From Desulfacinum sp. (GTDB lineage Bacteria; Desulfobacterota; Syntrophobacteria; Syntrophobacterales; DSM-9756), in NCBI GenBank assembly GCA_014359885.1, contig JACIYN010000051.1:1-41508 (forward strand): a DNA stretch of 41,508 bases. The letters are read 5' to 3'. The notes under the pieces are model-generated. The model was given only the letters and a program-made list of their open reading frames with translations, did no database searches and was not told the origin of the DNA. How positions within the stretch are numbered: the stretch's first letter is position 1; the number at the start of each line of letters is the position of its first letter. Below, piece by piece: positions 16,901 to 24,499 of this stretch. The translations under genes were made by a program, and so were the position numbers.

Positions 16901-18259
16901 GGACAGGAGGCTCTTGGTGCGCTTGGGGCTTTTCATGATGAGATCCAGCCAGACGCGCACATTGAGGAGATGGGCCGGATTCACCTGGACCTGCCAGTGC
17001 TGGGTCACCCCCTTCAGATTGGGCGCCTGGAAGCCCAGGCGAATCACGCGCCTCAGGAAGAACTCGATCAGGTCCGCGTCATCCGTCGCCAGGATTTCCA
17101 AGCCGATGGTGCGCACGCACTGCAGGGCCGCCTCGGGGTAGTTTTCCAGGCACCCCTTGAGAACCGACAGGAGCCGGTGCAGGCGGGACCGGAGAGTCTC
17201 CTCCCTTTCTTCCCGGATCCAGCGTCCCAGGTCGAAATTGATGGCCCGAAGGGTTTCTTCGTGGATGGCCTCCAGCCCCTTGGTTTCCATGATGCGGAGC
17301 CGCAGCAGCATGCTCACGTGGCCCGCCGTGTCGTCGGGGCAGGCCGCCGCCACGCGGTCCGGCAGTTTCTGGTAGGCGAGGACCACTTCCCGAAAGTCGG
17401 GGATGGCACACAGCTCCTCCAAGGCCGCCCGATGGTCTTGGACGGAAGAGAGCGCCCGCACCCTTTCCAGGCACGCCTGGTGATCCCGGCGCCGGAGCGG
17501 AGCGAACAGATCCTCTTGGGATGAAGGATCCCACGCGCCGTCCGTCTGGCGCCGGAGCCACTCCAGGGGATCCTCGTGATGGAGCCAATGGGCGTGGGTC
17601 TCCACCAGGAGCCGCTCCAGGAGCCCCCGAGCCTCCGCAAAGGAATCGGGAGACTTCCAGAGCGACAGGAGGCGCAGGATCAGCTTCTTGGGCTGGTAGT
17701 AAGAGCGCACCAGGGTGGAAAAGGGCTCCGGAGGAAGCGTCCGCAGGCACTCCAGGCACCAGCGCAGGATGGCCCCGTCGGCCCGCCTGGCTTCCAGGTC
17801 CCCCAGGCTTTCCACCACGGGAGATCCTTCCGGGGAGGCCTCCCGGCACAGCTCCGGCGCCTCTTCCACCAGCTTCAGCCAGTAGGCGATCAGGTGGTCC
17901 GCCGCCACGGCCCGGGTCCGGCCGTTTCCGGACTCTCCCAGGGCTTCCAGGAAGATCCGGCACAGGAGGAAGACCACCTCTCCGTTTCGCGAGAAATCCT
18001 TGTAGAGTCTCAGATTGCCCGTGGCATACCGCCAGGCCTCTTCCAGCACGTAGCCCCAGTTGCGGTACTTGTGGTGGTATTCCACCAGGAGTTCCCGGGC
18101 CTGTTTTTCCTTGCCCGCATAGCCCCGGACCGCCTCCACCAGCACTTCGTGGCCGGGATCCACCACCACCGGCACGTTGGTCAGGCTCATGTTCTTGGCC
18201 CACGCGTCCGAGGGCACCTCTTTGAAGGCCGGAGCCTGATGAATCCTCACGTTGCTCAC
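13979..18259 (-). CDS. PPDK-like phosphotransferase: large N-terminal domain + ATP-grasp + phosphohistidine domain, no PEP barrel
   Basis: A 1426-residue protein from a GTG at 18259 (GAGGAGGAACG upstream; GTGA overlap with the rimI-like stop). Residues 1 to about 930 are predominantly helical, charged sequence that I do not recognise. From Gly939 (GNKGYNLTQLHGLGI) it matches the ATP-binding domain of pyruvate phosphate dikinase: SVRSGSAVSMPGMMNTFLN, AWDNYRRFLQSWG, AVTIQTMVFGNLDTRSGAGV, FTHNPW and QGEDVVGG. The swivelling phosphohistidine domain follows, with His1363 in GGATSHAAIVAH. The protein then stops 63 residues later. The C-terminal PEP/pyruvate-binding TIM barrel of true PPDK (the usual third domain) is absent, so ordinary PPDK activity is not expected. 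Phosphoryl transfer from ATP through His1363 to an unknown acceptor, perhaps bound by the N-terminal region, is inferred. Its neighbours are rapZ, EIIA, rimI and GAPDH genes. Confidence 0.85.
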   Translation of the reverse strand: MSNVRIHQAPAFKEVPSDAWAKNMSLTNVPVVVDPGHEVLVEAVRGYAGKEKQARELLVEYHHKYRNWGYVLEEAWRYATGNLRLYKDFSRNGEVVFLLCRIFLEALGESGNGRTRAVAADHLIAYWLKLVEEAPELCREASPEGSPVVESLGDLEARRADGAILRWCLECLRTLPPEPFSTLVRSYYQPKKLILRLLSLWKSPDSFAEARGLLERLLVETHAHWLHHEDPLEWLRRQTDGAWDPSSQEDLFAPLRRRDHQACLERVRALSSVQDHRAALEELCAIPDFREVVLAYQKLPDRVAAACPDDTAGHVSMLLRLRIMETKGLEAIHEETLRAINFDLGRWIREEREETLRSRLHRLLSVLKGCLENYPEAALQCVRTIGLEILATDDADLIEFFLRRVIRLGFQAPNLKGVTQHWQVQVNPAHLLNVRVWLDLIMKSPKRTKSLLSALIVNLFLGGIYVRDTDLFQKDVSRLLHAPIGPIYNLVKQLTKLFPVYFNEIGAEGTLRAVSTDVDEITGRADPLIHFLRKQSHVESNNLIVLFIEAIFRFWLTLDKKPLQKFVPPEVYREVSESGPFVDEMHRIFRHLFTDTRINHVKDLLDVSEEELEARLSEIPDVSSRERQRAFLVIRFYQLLHEKYALSFKDIHIHLRRAAQLGLPDPEPLLHVLDSGDNVTKLEAILDYLMALKEILLAPEELSYVENIYHKRHIAVDIPSMYGSYSERKFDALGLTFRLENLANVLFEELILSFNLSFITRATFFEIGRVLPLFMKALAIDGITSRRLERQEDLFRCALEIRRFSHSQYMDIFRGFSEAIKQIIQSYYNSVHEGTLEVVIRQLSQTGDLLPRYRRQLHGEKLSERVQRISESFLRDLVARTFGLQYFDHFISSILTTLSTQKEELSTEKLDLLLSYDPEKTISLIYDPKPATYDLIHLGNKGYNLTQLHGLGIRVPPGFVITTEYFRCRDVIETFPQSREDFKQRVLAHIRKLEEKSGRRFGDPHRPLLLSVRSGSAVSMPGMMNTFLNVGINERIVEGLIEETGEAWFAWDNYRRFLQSWGMSFGLERDQFDAIMAAFKKRYGRKVKREFAPEEIRELARAYRETLERYEIDISDDPEVQLFTAIRQVMESWFFPKAVTYRQIMGLSENWGTAVTIQTMVFGNLDTRSGAGVMFTHNPWTSEEEIDPQGDFTLGNQGEDVVGGLVKTLPLSEKQRLREGERKEHSLESLFPRVYQRLVDIARELIYKQQWGPQEIEFTFQGDHEDGIYILQSRNMAPRGRKRFPVFKPTPALKESYLASGIGVSGGALCGRAAFELSDIIRLRKDHPGEPIILIRSDTVPDDIHEISIADGILTGKGGATSHAAIVAHRLGKTCVVGCSKMRVWEKDRRCLINGRFIRTGDEIGIDGHSGAIYAGHHETEQLDMD

Positions 18260-18762
18260 CGTTCCTCCTCGACCGCCAGCCATCGGGAACGCCACGGGCG
18301 GTCCATTTCCAGTTCCATCAATACGGCCGGCTCCCGAACGCCTTCGTAGTAGTCGGGCCGGAGGCCCGTGGGTCGAAAGCCCAGGCTCGCGTACAGGTTT
18401 TGGGCCGCCCGATTGCTCCTTCGGACCTCCAGCAGGGCGGTCCGGGCCCGTTCCCGGCACGCCGCCCCCAGGGCCTCCAGCAGGAGCCGGCGGCCCAGCC
18501 CCCGGCGCCTGTAGGCCGGATGGACCGCCACGTTAAAGATCTGCACCTCGTCGGCCACCAGCCAGCAGCAGATGTAGCCCAGCACCCGGGGCGTGCCGGA
18601 GCCGTTGCGGGCCACCAGGGCCCGCGACTGGGGCCGCTCCAACTCCTCCAGGAAGAAGGACTCCCGCCACGGATCCACGTGACTGGCCCGCTCGATCTCC
18701 ATGATCCCCGGAAGGTCTTCCTTCCGCATGGGACTAATCCGGATGGGAGGAAGATCCTTCAT
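18256..18762 (-). CDS. rimI: RimI-like GNAT N-acetyltransferase
   Basis: A 168-residue GNAT-fold acetyltransferase, cytosolic, using acetyl-CoA. It starts at an ATG at 18762 with AGGAG just upstream, overlapping the end of the EIIA gene by 29 nt. The stop overlaps the next start as GTGA. The acetyl-CoA loop is VHPAYRRRGLGRRLL (about residues 82-96), preceded by the beta-strand QIFNVAV. LEVRRSNRAAQNLYASLGF (about 117-135) is the classic RimI/ArdA-like signature. RPDYYEG and AVLMELEM near the C-terminus also fit RimI. The family acetylates the N-terminus of ribosomal protein S18 in E. coli, but many relatives act on other proteins, so the substrate is open. Confidence 0.85.
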   Translation of the reverse strand: MKDLPPIRISPMRKEDLPGIMEIERASHVDPWRESFFLEELERPQSRALVARNGSGTPRVLGYICCWLVADEVQIFNVAVHPAYRRRGLGRRLLLEALGAACRERARTALLEVRRSNRAAQNLYASLGFRPTGLRPDYYEGVREPAVLMELEMDRPWRSRWLAVEEER

Positions 18763-19198
18763 GGCTCCTGTCGCCCGACCCGGCCGTCATGATCTCCCCC
18801 GCCACCGAGATGTGATGGCGGCCGTAGTCCTTCATGGCCCGGGCGGCCTCCGCCAGGGTCATGGATGCCCGACATTCGGCGAACTTGATGAGCATGGGAA
18901 GATTCACCCCGCTCACCACCTCCACGTTTCGCCCCGCCAAGGCCAGGGCCACGTTGGTCGGGGTCCCGCCGAAAAGATCGGTGGCCACGATCACGCCGCG
19001 CCCCCGGTCCACCTGGGCCACGGCCTCGGTCAATTCGCGCACCATCACCTCCAGCGGCGTGTCAGGGTTCATGGAGACGGCGCGCACCCCTTCCTGGGGG
19101 CCCAGGATGAGCTCCACCGCCCGCACCATTTCCTGGGCCACTGCGCAATGGCACGCCACCACCAGCCCGATCTTGGCATTGCTCGAAGGCGCTTCCAT
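18734..19198 (-). CDS. PTS system EIIA component, mannose/fructose type (orphan)
   Basis: A 154-residue cytosolic phosphocarrier of the EIIA-Man fold. The ATG at 19198 has GAAGGA 5 nt upstream; a TTG at 19237 inside the rapZ end is the alternative. The phospho-acceptor is probably His17 in VVACHCAVAQEM. The family normally has a small residue such as Gly after this His, so the Cys-His-Cys arrangement is unusual. VIVATDLFGGTPTNVALAL (about residues 70-88) is the typical EIIA-Man signature, and VVSGVNLPMLIKF follows. No EIIB, EIIC or EIID genes are near, so a regulatory role is more likely than sugar transport. It lies 35 nt downstream of rapZ, an arrangement common in deltaproteobacteria. Confidence 0.88.
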   Translation of the reverse strand: MEAPSSNAKIGLVVACHCAVAQEMVRAVELILGPQEGVRAVSMNPDTPLEVMVRELTEAVAQVDRGRGVIVATDLFGGTPTNVALALAGRNVEVVSGVNLPMLIKFAECRASMTLAEAARAMKDYGRHHISVAGEIMTAGSGDRSHEGSSSHPD

Positions 19199-19233
19199 GG
19201 CATCCTTCGCAAGGGGTTGCGGGTTGTCGGAAA

Positions 19234-20109
19234 TCAATCCAGATGAATGTCGCGATGAAACAACACAATATAATAACCAGCGGCACGGAGCTTGTCAGCC
19301 ACCTGCTCGGCCACCACCACCGATCGGTGTTTGCCCCCGGTGCAGCCCACGGCGATGGTGAGATAGCGTTTGCCCTCCCGGATGTACTGGGGCAGGAGCT
19401 TTTTCAGGAGGCCCGTGTAGTCTTCCACGAACTCCACGGCCTGGGGCCAGCCCAGCACCCAGTCCCGGACCGGTGCCGAACAGCCGTCCAGAGGACGCAG
19501 GGTCTCCACGAAGTAGGGGTTGGGCAGGAAGCGCACATCCATCACCAGGTCGGCTTCGAAGGGAAGCCCGTACTTGAAGCCGAAGGAAAGGATCTGCACA
19601 CTCAGCTGTTCCCTTTCACTCACCAGGGAGTAGGTGCGGGTGAGGAAGGCCTTCAACTGATGCACGGAAAAGTCGCTGGTGTCCACAATGCGGGAGGCCC
19701 GGGACCGGAGCCCCTGCAGCTCCCGGCGCTCCCGCTCGATGGCGGCCACCAGACGCTGGGACTCGTCGGCCATGGGATGCAGACGCCGCGTCTGGCTGTA
19801 GCGGCGCTGGAGCACCTCCGTACTTGCCTCGAAGAAAAGCACCTCGGGGTAGTAGCCCGATTCCTCCAAACTCTCGAAAAACCGCTCGGTGTCGGGAAGA
19901 AAGCTCCGACCCCGGATATCGATCCCCAGGGCCACGCGCCGGAGCTCCGGCTTGTCCTCTTCGCACAAGGCAAGAAAAGGGGGCAGCAGGGGGGCGGGCA
20001 GGTTGTCGATGCAAAAGTAGCCGATATCCTCGAAGGCCTTGATGGCGGTACTCTTACCCGATCCCGAAAGTCCCGTCACGATCACCAGATGGATGCGGCT
20101 TTCCGTCAT
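19234..20109 (-). CDS. rapZ: RapZ family nucleotide-binding protein (YvcJ/RapZ)
   Basis: A P-loop protein which in E. coli binds small RNAs and adapts RNase E to control glucosamine-6-phosphate synthase. It has 291 residues from the ATG at 20109, preceded by GGGGGAGGAGCC. A longer frame upstream is repeat sequence. Walker A is GLSGSGKST (about residues 13-21). FEDIGYFCIDNLP follows directly, as in all RapZ proteins. Other conserved blocks are ALGIDIRGR, LFFEAS, FGFKYGLPFEADLVMDVRFLPNP and the C-terminal IAVGCTGGKHRSV with its basic residues. It is upstream of the EIIA gene and separated from ptsN by 448 nt of repeats, so it may have its own promoter, which I could not identify. Confidence 0.95.
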   Translation of the reverse strand: MTESRIHLVIVTGLSGSGKSTAIKAFEDIGYFCIDNLPAPLLPPFLALCEEDKPELRRVALGIDIRGRSFLPDTERFFESLEESGYYPEVLFFEASTEVLQRRYSQTRRLHPMADESQRLVAAIERERRELQGLRSRASRIVDTSDFSVHQLKAFLTRTYSLVSEREQLSVQILSFGFKYGLPFEADLVMDVRFLPNPYFVETLRPLDGCSAPVRDWVLGWPQAVEFVEDYTGLLKKLLPQYIREGKRYLTIAVGCTGGKHRSVVVAEQVADKLRAAGYYIVLFHRDIHLD

Positions 20110-20557
20110 GGCTCCTCCCCCGCGAGAAGAAAGGGGAGCCGGGGCACCCCCCAACTCCCCTTTCCACAAGCACTCAGGAGTTTGTCCGAGAACCGGTTTG
20201 GGCCATCATCCGGCGAAAGCTTCCGCCTCTCATGGTAGCCGCAAACCTTCGGGGCTGCAAAAGCGACCGTTCCGGAGCCCTTCCACTCCCGCGGAAACAC
20301 CATGGGCCCAGGAGCTTGCCCGAGAACGGTTCCCCAACCCAACAGCCCGGGGAATTTCGGTTTTTCGTAGCCGCGGGGCTTCAGCGGCGCGGAAAAGGGC
20401 GATCGTAACCCCATGAAGTACCGCGTCGAATCCAACGGCCTATCCAACGGCCGGCGGATCCTCCGCAGCCCTAAAGGGCTGCGCCACGGGAACAACGGCC
20501 ATCCGTAACGCTTCCGGACAAGATTCCAGCCGCTCCGCCCACCCGGACTTCCGTCCG
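20110..20557. other. repeat-filled gap between ptsN and rapZ
   Basis: It contains GAGTTTGTCCGAGAACC (about 20181), GAGCTTGCCCGAGAACG (about 20312), a type B repeat with both hairpins (about 20365-20493) and a CGGACAAGATTCC inverted end near 20516-20528. A half hairpin remnant is at 20239-20262. No gene or clear promoter was seen. Confidence 0.65.
20312..20528 (+). repeat. compound palindromic repeat, type B copy 3
   Basis: It starts at GAGCTTGCCCGAGAACG. The first hairpin (GCGGGGCTTCAGCGGCGC) has decayed; the second (GCAGCCCTAAAGGGCTGC) is perfect. It ends near CGGACAAGATTCC, the inverted counterpart of the starting end. Confidence 0.65.
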
Positions 20558-21019
20558 TCAGAACTCGTCGTCTTCCTGTTGAATGATGGCATAGATCTCG
20601 TCGCGGGAAGCGGCTGAGCCCAGGCGTTTGCGCACGGCGCTGTTTTTCAGCAGGCGCGCGATCTTGGCCAGGGCCCTCAGGTGGATGCCCGCGCAATTTT
20701 CCGGGGCCACCAGCAGGAAGAAAAGGTGGGCCGGCTTGCCGTCCATGGACTCGAAATCGATGCCGCCGCTCGAGCGCCCGAAAGACACGACCAGTTGATC
20801 CAGGTCTTCGATCTTGCCGTGGGGGATGGCGATGCCGTCCCCGATGCCCGTGCTGCCCAGCCGCTCTCTTTCCAGAAGGACCTCCAGCAAGCGATGCCGA
20901 TCCAAGTGAGGTTTGCACTTCAGCAGGGCGTCCGTGAGCTCCTCCAGCACCTCGCGCTTTGTCTTCGCTTCCAGCTCGGGAATGATCGACTCTTTCGGTA
21001 GTATGTCCAAGATCTTCAT
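20558..21019 (-). CDS. ptsN: PTS IIA-like nitrogen regulatory protein PtsN (EIIA-Ntr)
   Basis: A cytosolic regulatory phosphocarrier of the nitrogen PTS, with no transport role. It has 153 residues from the ATG at 21019; a TTG directly before it is the alternative start, and AGGA lies 3-5 nt upstream. The EIIA-fructose-type phosphorylation site is IGDGIAIPHGK, with His67. HLFFLLVAPENCAGIHLRALAKIARLL (about residues 98-124) is typical of PtsN. It is the last gene of the lptC-lptA-lptB-rpoN-hpf-ptsN block, the standard rpoN neighbourhood of Gram-negative bacteria. Its phosphodonor (EI-Ntr/NPr) is not in the window. Confidence 0.95.
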   Translation of the reverse strand: MKILDILPKESIIPELEAKTKREVLEELTDALLKCKPHLDRHRLLEVLLERERLGSTGIGDGIAIPHGKIEDLDQLVVSFGRSSGGIDFESMDGKPAHLFFLLVAPENCAGIHLRALAKIARLLKNSAVRKRLGSAASRDEIYAIIQQEDDEF

Positions 21020-21076
21020 CAATCCTTTCAGGTCCTCCTCACCCCTCGACTCCGCCTTCCGGTCCCCGAAACCCCT

Positions 21077-21616
21077 TTATTGAACCGGCTCGATCAGGCC
21101 GTAATTGCCGTCCTTTCGCCGGTACAGCACGTTCACCGCGTTGCTCGCGCGGTTGGTGAAAACGAGGAAGTCGCCGTTGGACAGGTTGAGCTGCATGACC
21201 GCCTCGTCCACGTCCATGGGCTTGGCAAAGATCTGGCGGGTGGTCACCACCCGGGGCTCGCCGGTCTCTTCGGCGGGCCATTCCAGAATGTTCATCATCA
21301 ACTGCTGGTTTCTTTCCGAGTTGGAAGGCTTGCGGTTTCTCTGTTTCTCTTTTTGCTTCTTGATCTGCGATTCCAGTTTGTCCACGACCATATCGATGGC
21401 CGAATACATATCATGTGTTTCTTCCGTGGCGTTCACCCGCATACCGTTTGAATCCACGCTCACTTCAGCAATATGCCTGAATTTCTCTACCTGCAAAACG
21501 ATATTGGCTTCAATCGGCTCCTCCATATACTTTTTGAGCCGGGAAAGCTTTTCCTCAGCATACGTCTTCACCGCTTCGGAGGGTTCCGTGTGGCGGAAAG
21601 TCACATTGATCTGCAT
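21077..21616 (-). CDS. hpf: ribosome hibernation promoting factor, long form
   Basis: It binds 30S subunits and, in the long form, drives 100S ribosome dimerisation in resting cells. It has 179 residues from an ATG at 21616 (AAGGAG 8 nt upstream). The N-terminal S30AE/HPF domain (MQINVTFRHTEPSEAVKTYAEEKL, and VEKFRHIAEVSVDSNGMRV) spans about 1-100. A charged linker (KKQKEKQRNRKPSNSE) follows, then the C-terminal dimerisation domain (KPMDVDEAVMQLNLS, FLVFTNRASNAVNVLYRRKDGNYGLIEP) at about 125-179. The C-terminal domain marks the long type, in contrast to the short E. coli HPF. It lies 49 nt after rpoN. Confidence 0.95.
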   Translation of the reverse strand: MQINVTFRHTEPSEAVKTYAEEKLSRLKKYMEEPIEANIVLQVEKFRHIAEVSVDSNGMRVNATEETHDMYSAIDMVVDKLESQIKKQKEKQRNRKPSNSERNQQLMMNILEWPAEETGEPRVVTTRQIFAKPMDVDEAVMQLNLSNGDFLVFTNRASNAVNVLYRRKDGNYGLIEPVQ

Positions 21617-21665
21617 AGGCTCGCTCCTTCTTCCCAAAAAATCATAGGGTTCCGTCTCAAAGACC

Positions 21666-23108
21666 TCAGGAACCCCAGAGCACTTGCTTTCTCTTGTGGG
21701 ACGGCAGAATGCCCATCATCTCCCGGTACTTGGCCACCGTCCTGCGAGCGATCTTGATGTTTTCCTTCTTGAGAAGATCGACCAGATCCTTGTCGCTGTA
21801 GGGCTTGGCTGGGTCCTCCTCTTTGATGAGCTGACGGATGCGTTCCTTGACACTCTCCGAAGCCACAGCTTCCCCAACAACACTATTTATGGAGCTGTTG
21901 AAGAAATATTTCAACTCAAAAATACCCTGGGGCGTATGCATATACTTGTTGGTGGTAACGCGGCTGATGGTGGATTCGTGCATGCCCACGTCTTCGGCCA
22001 CGTCCCGCAGGACCATGGGTTTGAGATGGGCGATGCCCTTTTCCAGGAAGTCGCGCTGGAAATTGACGATGCTCTGCGCCACCTTGTAGAGGGTGCGCTG
22101 GCGCTGGTGAATGCTCTTGATGAGCCAGGCCGCCGAACGCAGCTTGCCCTGGATGTAATCCTTGGCCTCCTCGGAAACCGTGGAATCGCTCCGCAACGCC
22201 TCCCGGTAGTAGGGGTTGACGCGGAGCTTCGGCATGCCGTCCTCGTTCAGCACCACCACGAACTCGTCGTCCACCTTCACCACGAAGATGTCGGGGCTCA
22301 CATACTGGACTTCCTCTTCGCTGTAGGCGCGCCCGGGCTTGGGATCCAGGCTCAGGATCACCTCCACGGCCGCCTGCACCTCGCTCTTGGGGCGCTTGAG
22401 CGCCTTGACGAGCCCCTGGTAGTTCTTGTTCTCCAGGTAGTGCAGGTACTTGTCGATGATGGTCACCACCAGCCCGTTGGGCACATCCAGGCTTCTGGCC
22501 TGGATCAGCAGGCATTCCCTGAGATCGCGGGCGGCCACGCCCGGCGGATCGAATCCCTGCACCTTCTCCAGGACCCTTTCCACGTCCTGGACGGTCACCC
22601 CGCTCAGCTCGGCAATCTCCGCCGTGGGACTCACCAGGTAACCGTCGTCGTTCAGGTTGCCGATGATCATGGCGGCGATTTCCTTGTCCTGCTCCGAAAG
22701 ATCGGACAGGCACAACTGCCACATGAGGTGGTCCTCCAGGGAGGGGCGCCGGGTCAGGCGCTGCTCGAAGGAAGGCTGTTCCTGGTTGGGATCCCTTTCC
22801 ACGGGCATGGGGGAGTAGGTGCTGTAGTCTTCCAGAAAGCTTTCCCAGTCGAAGTCGTCGCGAACCTTCTCGGTGATCTCCACCTCCTCGAAGCGTTCCT
22901 CAGCGGCCGGCACTTCGGGCTCCACCTCCTCCTTGTTGCCCACTTCGTCCACGGTCTCTTCCAGCACCGGATTGGATTCTAGCTCCTGCTGGATGGTCTC
23001 CAGCAGTTCCAACCGGGACAGCTGCAAGAGTTTGATGGCCTGCTGCAACTGAGGCGTGATGATCAGTTGCTGGGAAAGCTTCATGTGTTGTTTGAGTTCC
23101 AGTGCCAT
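21666..23108 (-). CDS. rpoN: RNA polymerase sigma-54 factor
   Basis: The alternative sigma factor that recognises -24/-12 promoters and needs AAA+ activators. It has 480 residues, the usual length. The Gln/Leu-rich region I begins the protein (LKQHMKLSQQLIITPQLQQAIKLLQ). An acidic region II (VDEVGNKEEVEPEVPAAEE) follows at about 56-75. The core-binding domain runs to about 280. The helix-turn-helix is in VAEDVGMHESTISRVTTNKY (about 370-390), and the RpoN box ARRTVAKYRE is near the C-terminus. The ribosome binding site is weak. It begins 15 nt after lptB and precedes hpf. Confidence 0.97.
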   Translation of the reverse strand: MALELKQHMKLSQQLIITPQLQQAIKLLQLSRLELLETIQQELESNPVLEETVDEVGNKEEVEPEVPAAEERFEEVEITEKVRDDFDWESFLEDYSTYSPMPVERDPNQEQPSFEQRLTRRPSLEDHLMWQLCLSDLSEQDKEIAAMIIGNLNDDGYLVSPTAEIAELSGVTVQDVERVLEKVQGFDPPGVAARDLRECLLIQARSLDVPNGLVVTIIDKYLHYLENKNYQGLVKALKRPKSEVQAAVEVILSLDPKPGRAYSEEEVQYVSPDIFVVKVDDEFVVVLNEDGMPKLRVNPYYREALRSDSTVSEEAKDYIQGKLRSAAWLIKSIHQRQRTLYKVAQSIVNFQRDFLEKGIAHLKPMVLRDVAEDVGMHESTISRVTTNKYMHTPQGIFELKYFFNSSINSVVGEAVASESVKERIRQLIKEEDPAKPYSDKDLVDLLKKENIKIARRTVAKYREMMGILPSHKRKQVLWGS

Positions 23109-23123
23109 GGCTTGGTCCCGTCC

Positions 23124-23858
23124 CTAAAGACTGAATTCCTGCCCAAGATAGGTACGCCGGGCAAGCTCGCTTCGGGCGATGAGCTCGGGCGGCCCTTCTT
23201 CCAGGATGCGCCCTTCGTGCATGATGTAGGCTCGGTCGCACACCTTGAGGGTCTCCCGGACGTTGTGGTCGGAGATGAGAACCCCGATGCCCCGTTCCCG
23301 CAGGGAGGCGATGAGTCCCTGGATTTCGATGACCGCGATGGGATCGATCCCCGCAAAGGGCTCGTCCAGCAGGATGAAGCTGGGTTGGGTCACCAGGGCG
23401 CGGCTGATTTCCAAACGCCGCCGTTCCCCGCCCGAGAGCCTGTCCGCCCGGCTCTTGGCCAGATGCGCGATGTTGAGATCTTCCAGAAGCTCCTGGAGCC
23501 GCGCCCTCCGTTCCTCGGGGCCGATCTTGAGGGTCTCCAGGATCGCCAGGATGTTCTCTTCCACGGTCAACTTGCGAAAGATGGACGGCTCCTGGGGCAG
23601 GTAGGTGATCCCCTTACGCGCCCGCAGGTACATGGGGGCGTCCACGATGTTTTCGCCATCGAGCCAGACCGCCCCCTCGTCCGGCCGGATGATCCCGATC
23701 ACGCTGTAGAACGTGGTGGATTTCCCGGCGCCGTTGGGCCCCAGAAGCCCCACCACCTGACCCTGGAACACCTCCAGGCTCACGTGGTCCACCACCGTGC
23801 GGCCGCCGTAGCGTTTGACCAGGTTCTCCGTTCGAAGACTTTTGACGACGGCCTCCAT
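23124..23858 (-). CDS. lptB: LPS export ABC transporter ATP-binding protein
   Basis: The cytoplasmic ATPase of the LptB2FG complex that extracts LPS from the inner membrane. It has 244 residues. Walker A is GPNGAGKST, the Q-loop is in YLPQEPSIFRKLTVEEN, the signature is LSGGERRRLEIARAL-like (LSGGERRRLEISRAL), Walker B is FILLDEPFAGIDP, and the switch His is in SDHNVRETL. Its ATG shares one base with the TGA of lptA (TGATG), so translation is coupled. LptF and LptG are not in the window. Confidence 0.97.
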   Translation of the reverse strand: MEAVVKSLRTENLVKRYGGRTVVDHVSLEVFQGQVVGLLGPNGAGKSTTFYSVIGIIRPDEGAVWLDGENIVDAPMYLRARKGITYLPQEPSIFRKLTVEENILAILETLKIGPEERRARLQELLEDLNIAHLAKSRADRLSGGERRRLEISRALVTQPSFILLDEPFAGIDPIAVIEIQGLIASLRERGIGVLISDHNVRETLKVCDRAYIMHEGRILEEGPPELIARSELARRTYLGQEFSL

Positions 23859-24451
23859 CAGGGCTTGTCCGAACCTTTCTTGGGGTGAAAGACGGCCTGC
23901 ACCGGGGCATCGACCCCGCCTTCCACCACACTTCTCTGATCCCGCAGGTAGAGGGTGATCTGTTTCCCGCGCACCCGGTCCTTTCCCTGGACCAGCGTGG
24001 GGTTGCCCAGAAGCACCACCTTTTCCTCGCGGTTGTAGAGAACCGCCTTGTCCGCGGTGGCCACCCGTCCCTGCTGGGAAATCCTCACATCGCCCAGGAC
24101 CTCGATGCGTTCGATCTTCTCCATCATGGCGTCGCCGGACACGTCCCCCCCTTCGGAGGCGTAGACGGTCATCTTGTGCCCCGTGATGGTCATATCCCCT
24201 TGCTGCACCGTCACATGCCCTTCAAAGACGACCGTGCGGGCCTGCTGATCCGCCACCATGCGATCACTGGCAATGTGAATGGGCTCTTCACCGGCCGGCC
24301 CCACGGGCCCCTTGTCCTCCCCCTGCCCGGGAGCCGCCAGGGCCAGGACCAGGCAGAGCGCCAAACCCCCGCACCACCTCCGGGATCCCCCCAGCAAACG
24401 CCCGGCCCGGATTCCGGGCCATCGCCTTTCGCCGAATAGAGCTTGCCTCAT
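23858..24451 (-). CDS. lptA: LPS transport periplasmic protein LptA
   Basis: The periplasmic bridge component that carries LPS between LptC and LptD. It has 197 residues from the ATG at 24451 (GGAGAAAAC upstream). A long basic n-region precedes a signal sequence (GGLALCLVLALAAPGQGE). The OstA-like beta-jellyroll follows with its typical strands: HIASDRMVADQQARTVVFEGHVTVQQGDMTI and ADKAVLYNREEKVVLLGNPTLVQGKDRVRG. The stop overlaps the lptB start. It lies 48 nt downstream of lptC. Confidence 0.93.
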   Translation of the reverse strand: MRQALFGERRWPGIRAGRLLGGSRRWCGGLALCLVLALAAPGQGEDKGPVGPAGEEPIHIASDRMVADQQARTVVFEGHVTVQQGDMTITGHKMTVYASEGGDVSGDAMMEKIERIEVLGDVRISQQGRVATADKAVLYNREEKVVLLGNPTLVQGKDRVRGKQITLYLRDQRSVVEGGVDAPVQAVFHPKKGSDKP

Positions 24452-24499
24452 GTTTTCTCCGGATCCGCGACCACCATCAGGATCGTTCCTCAAGACAGG

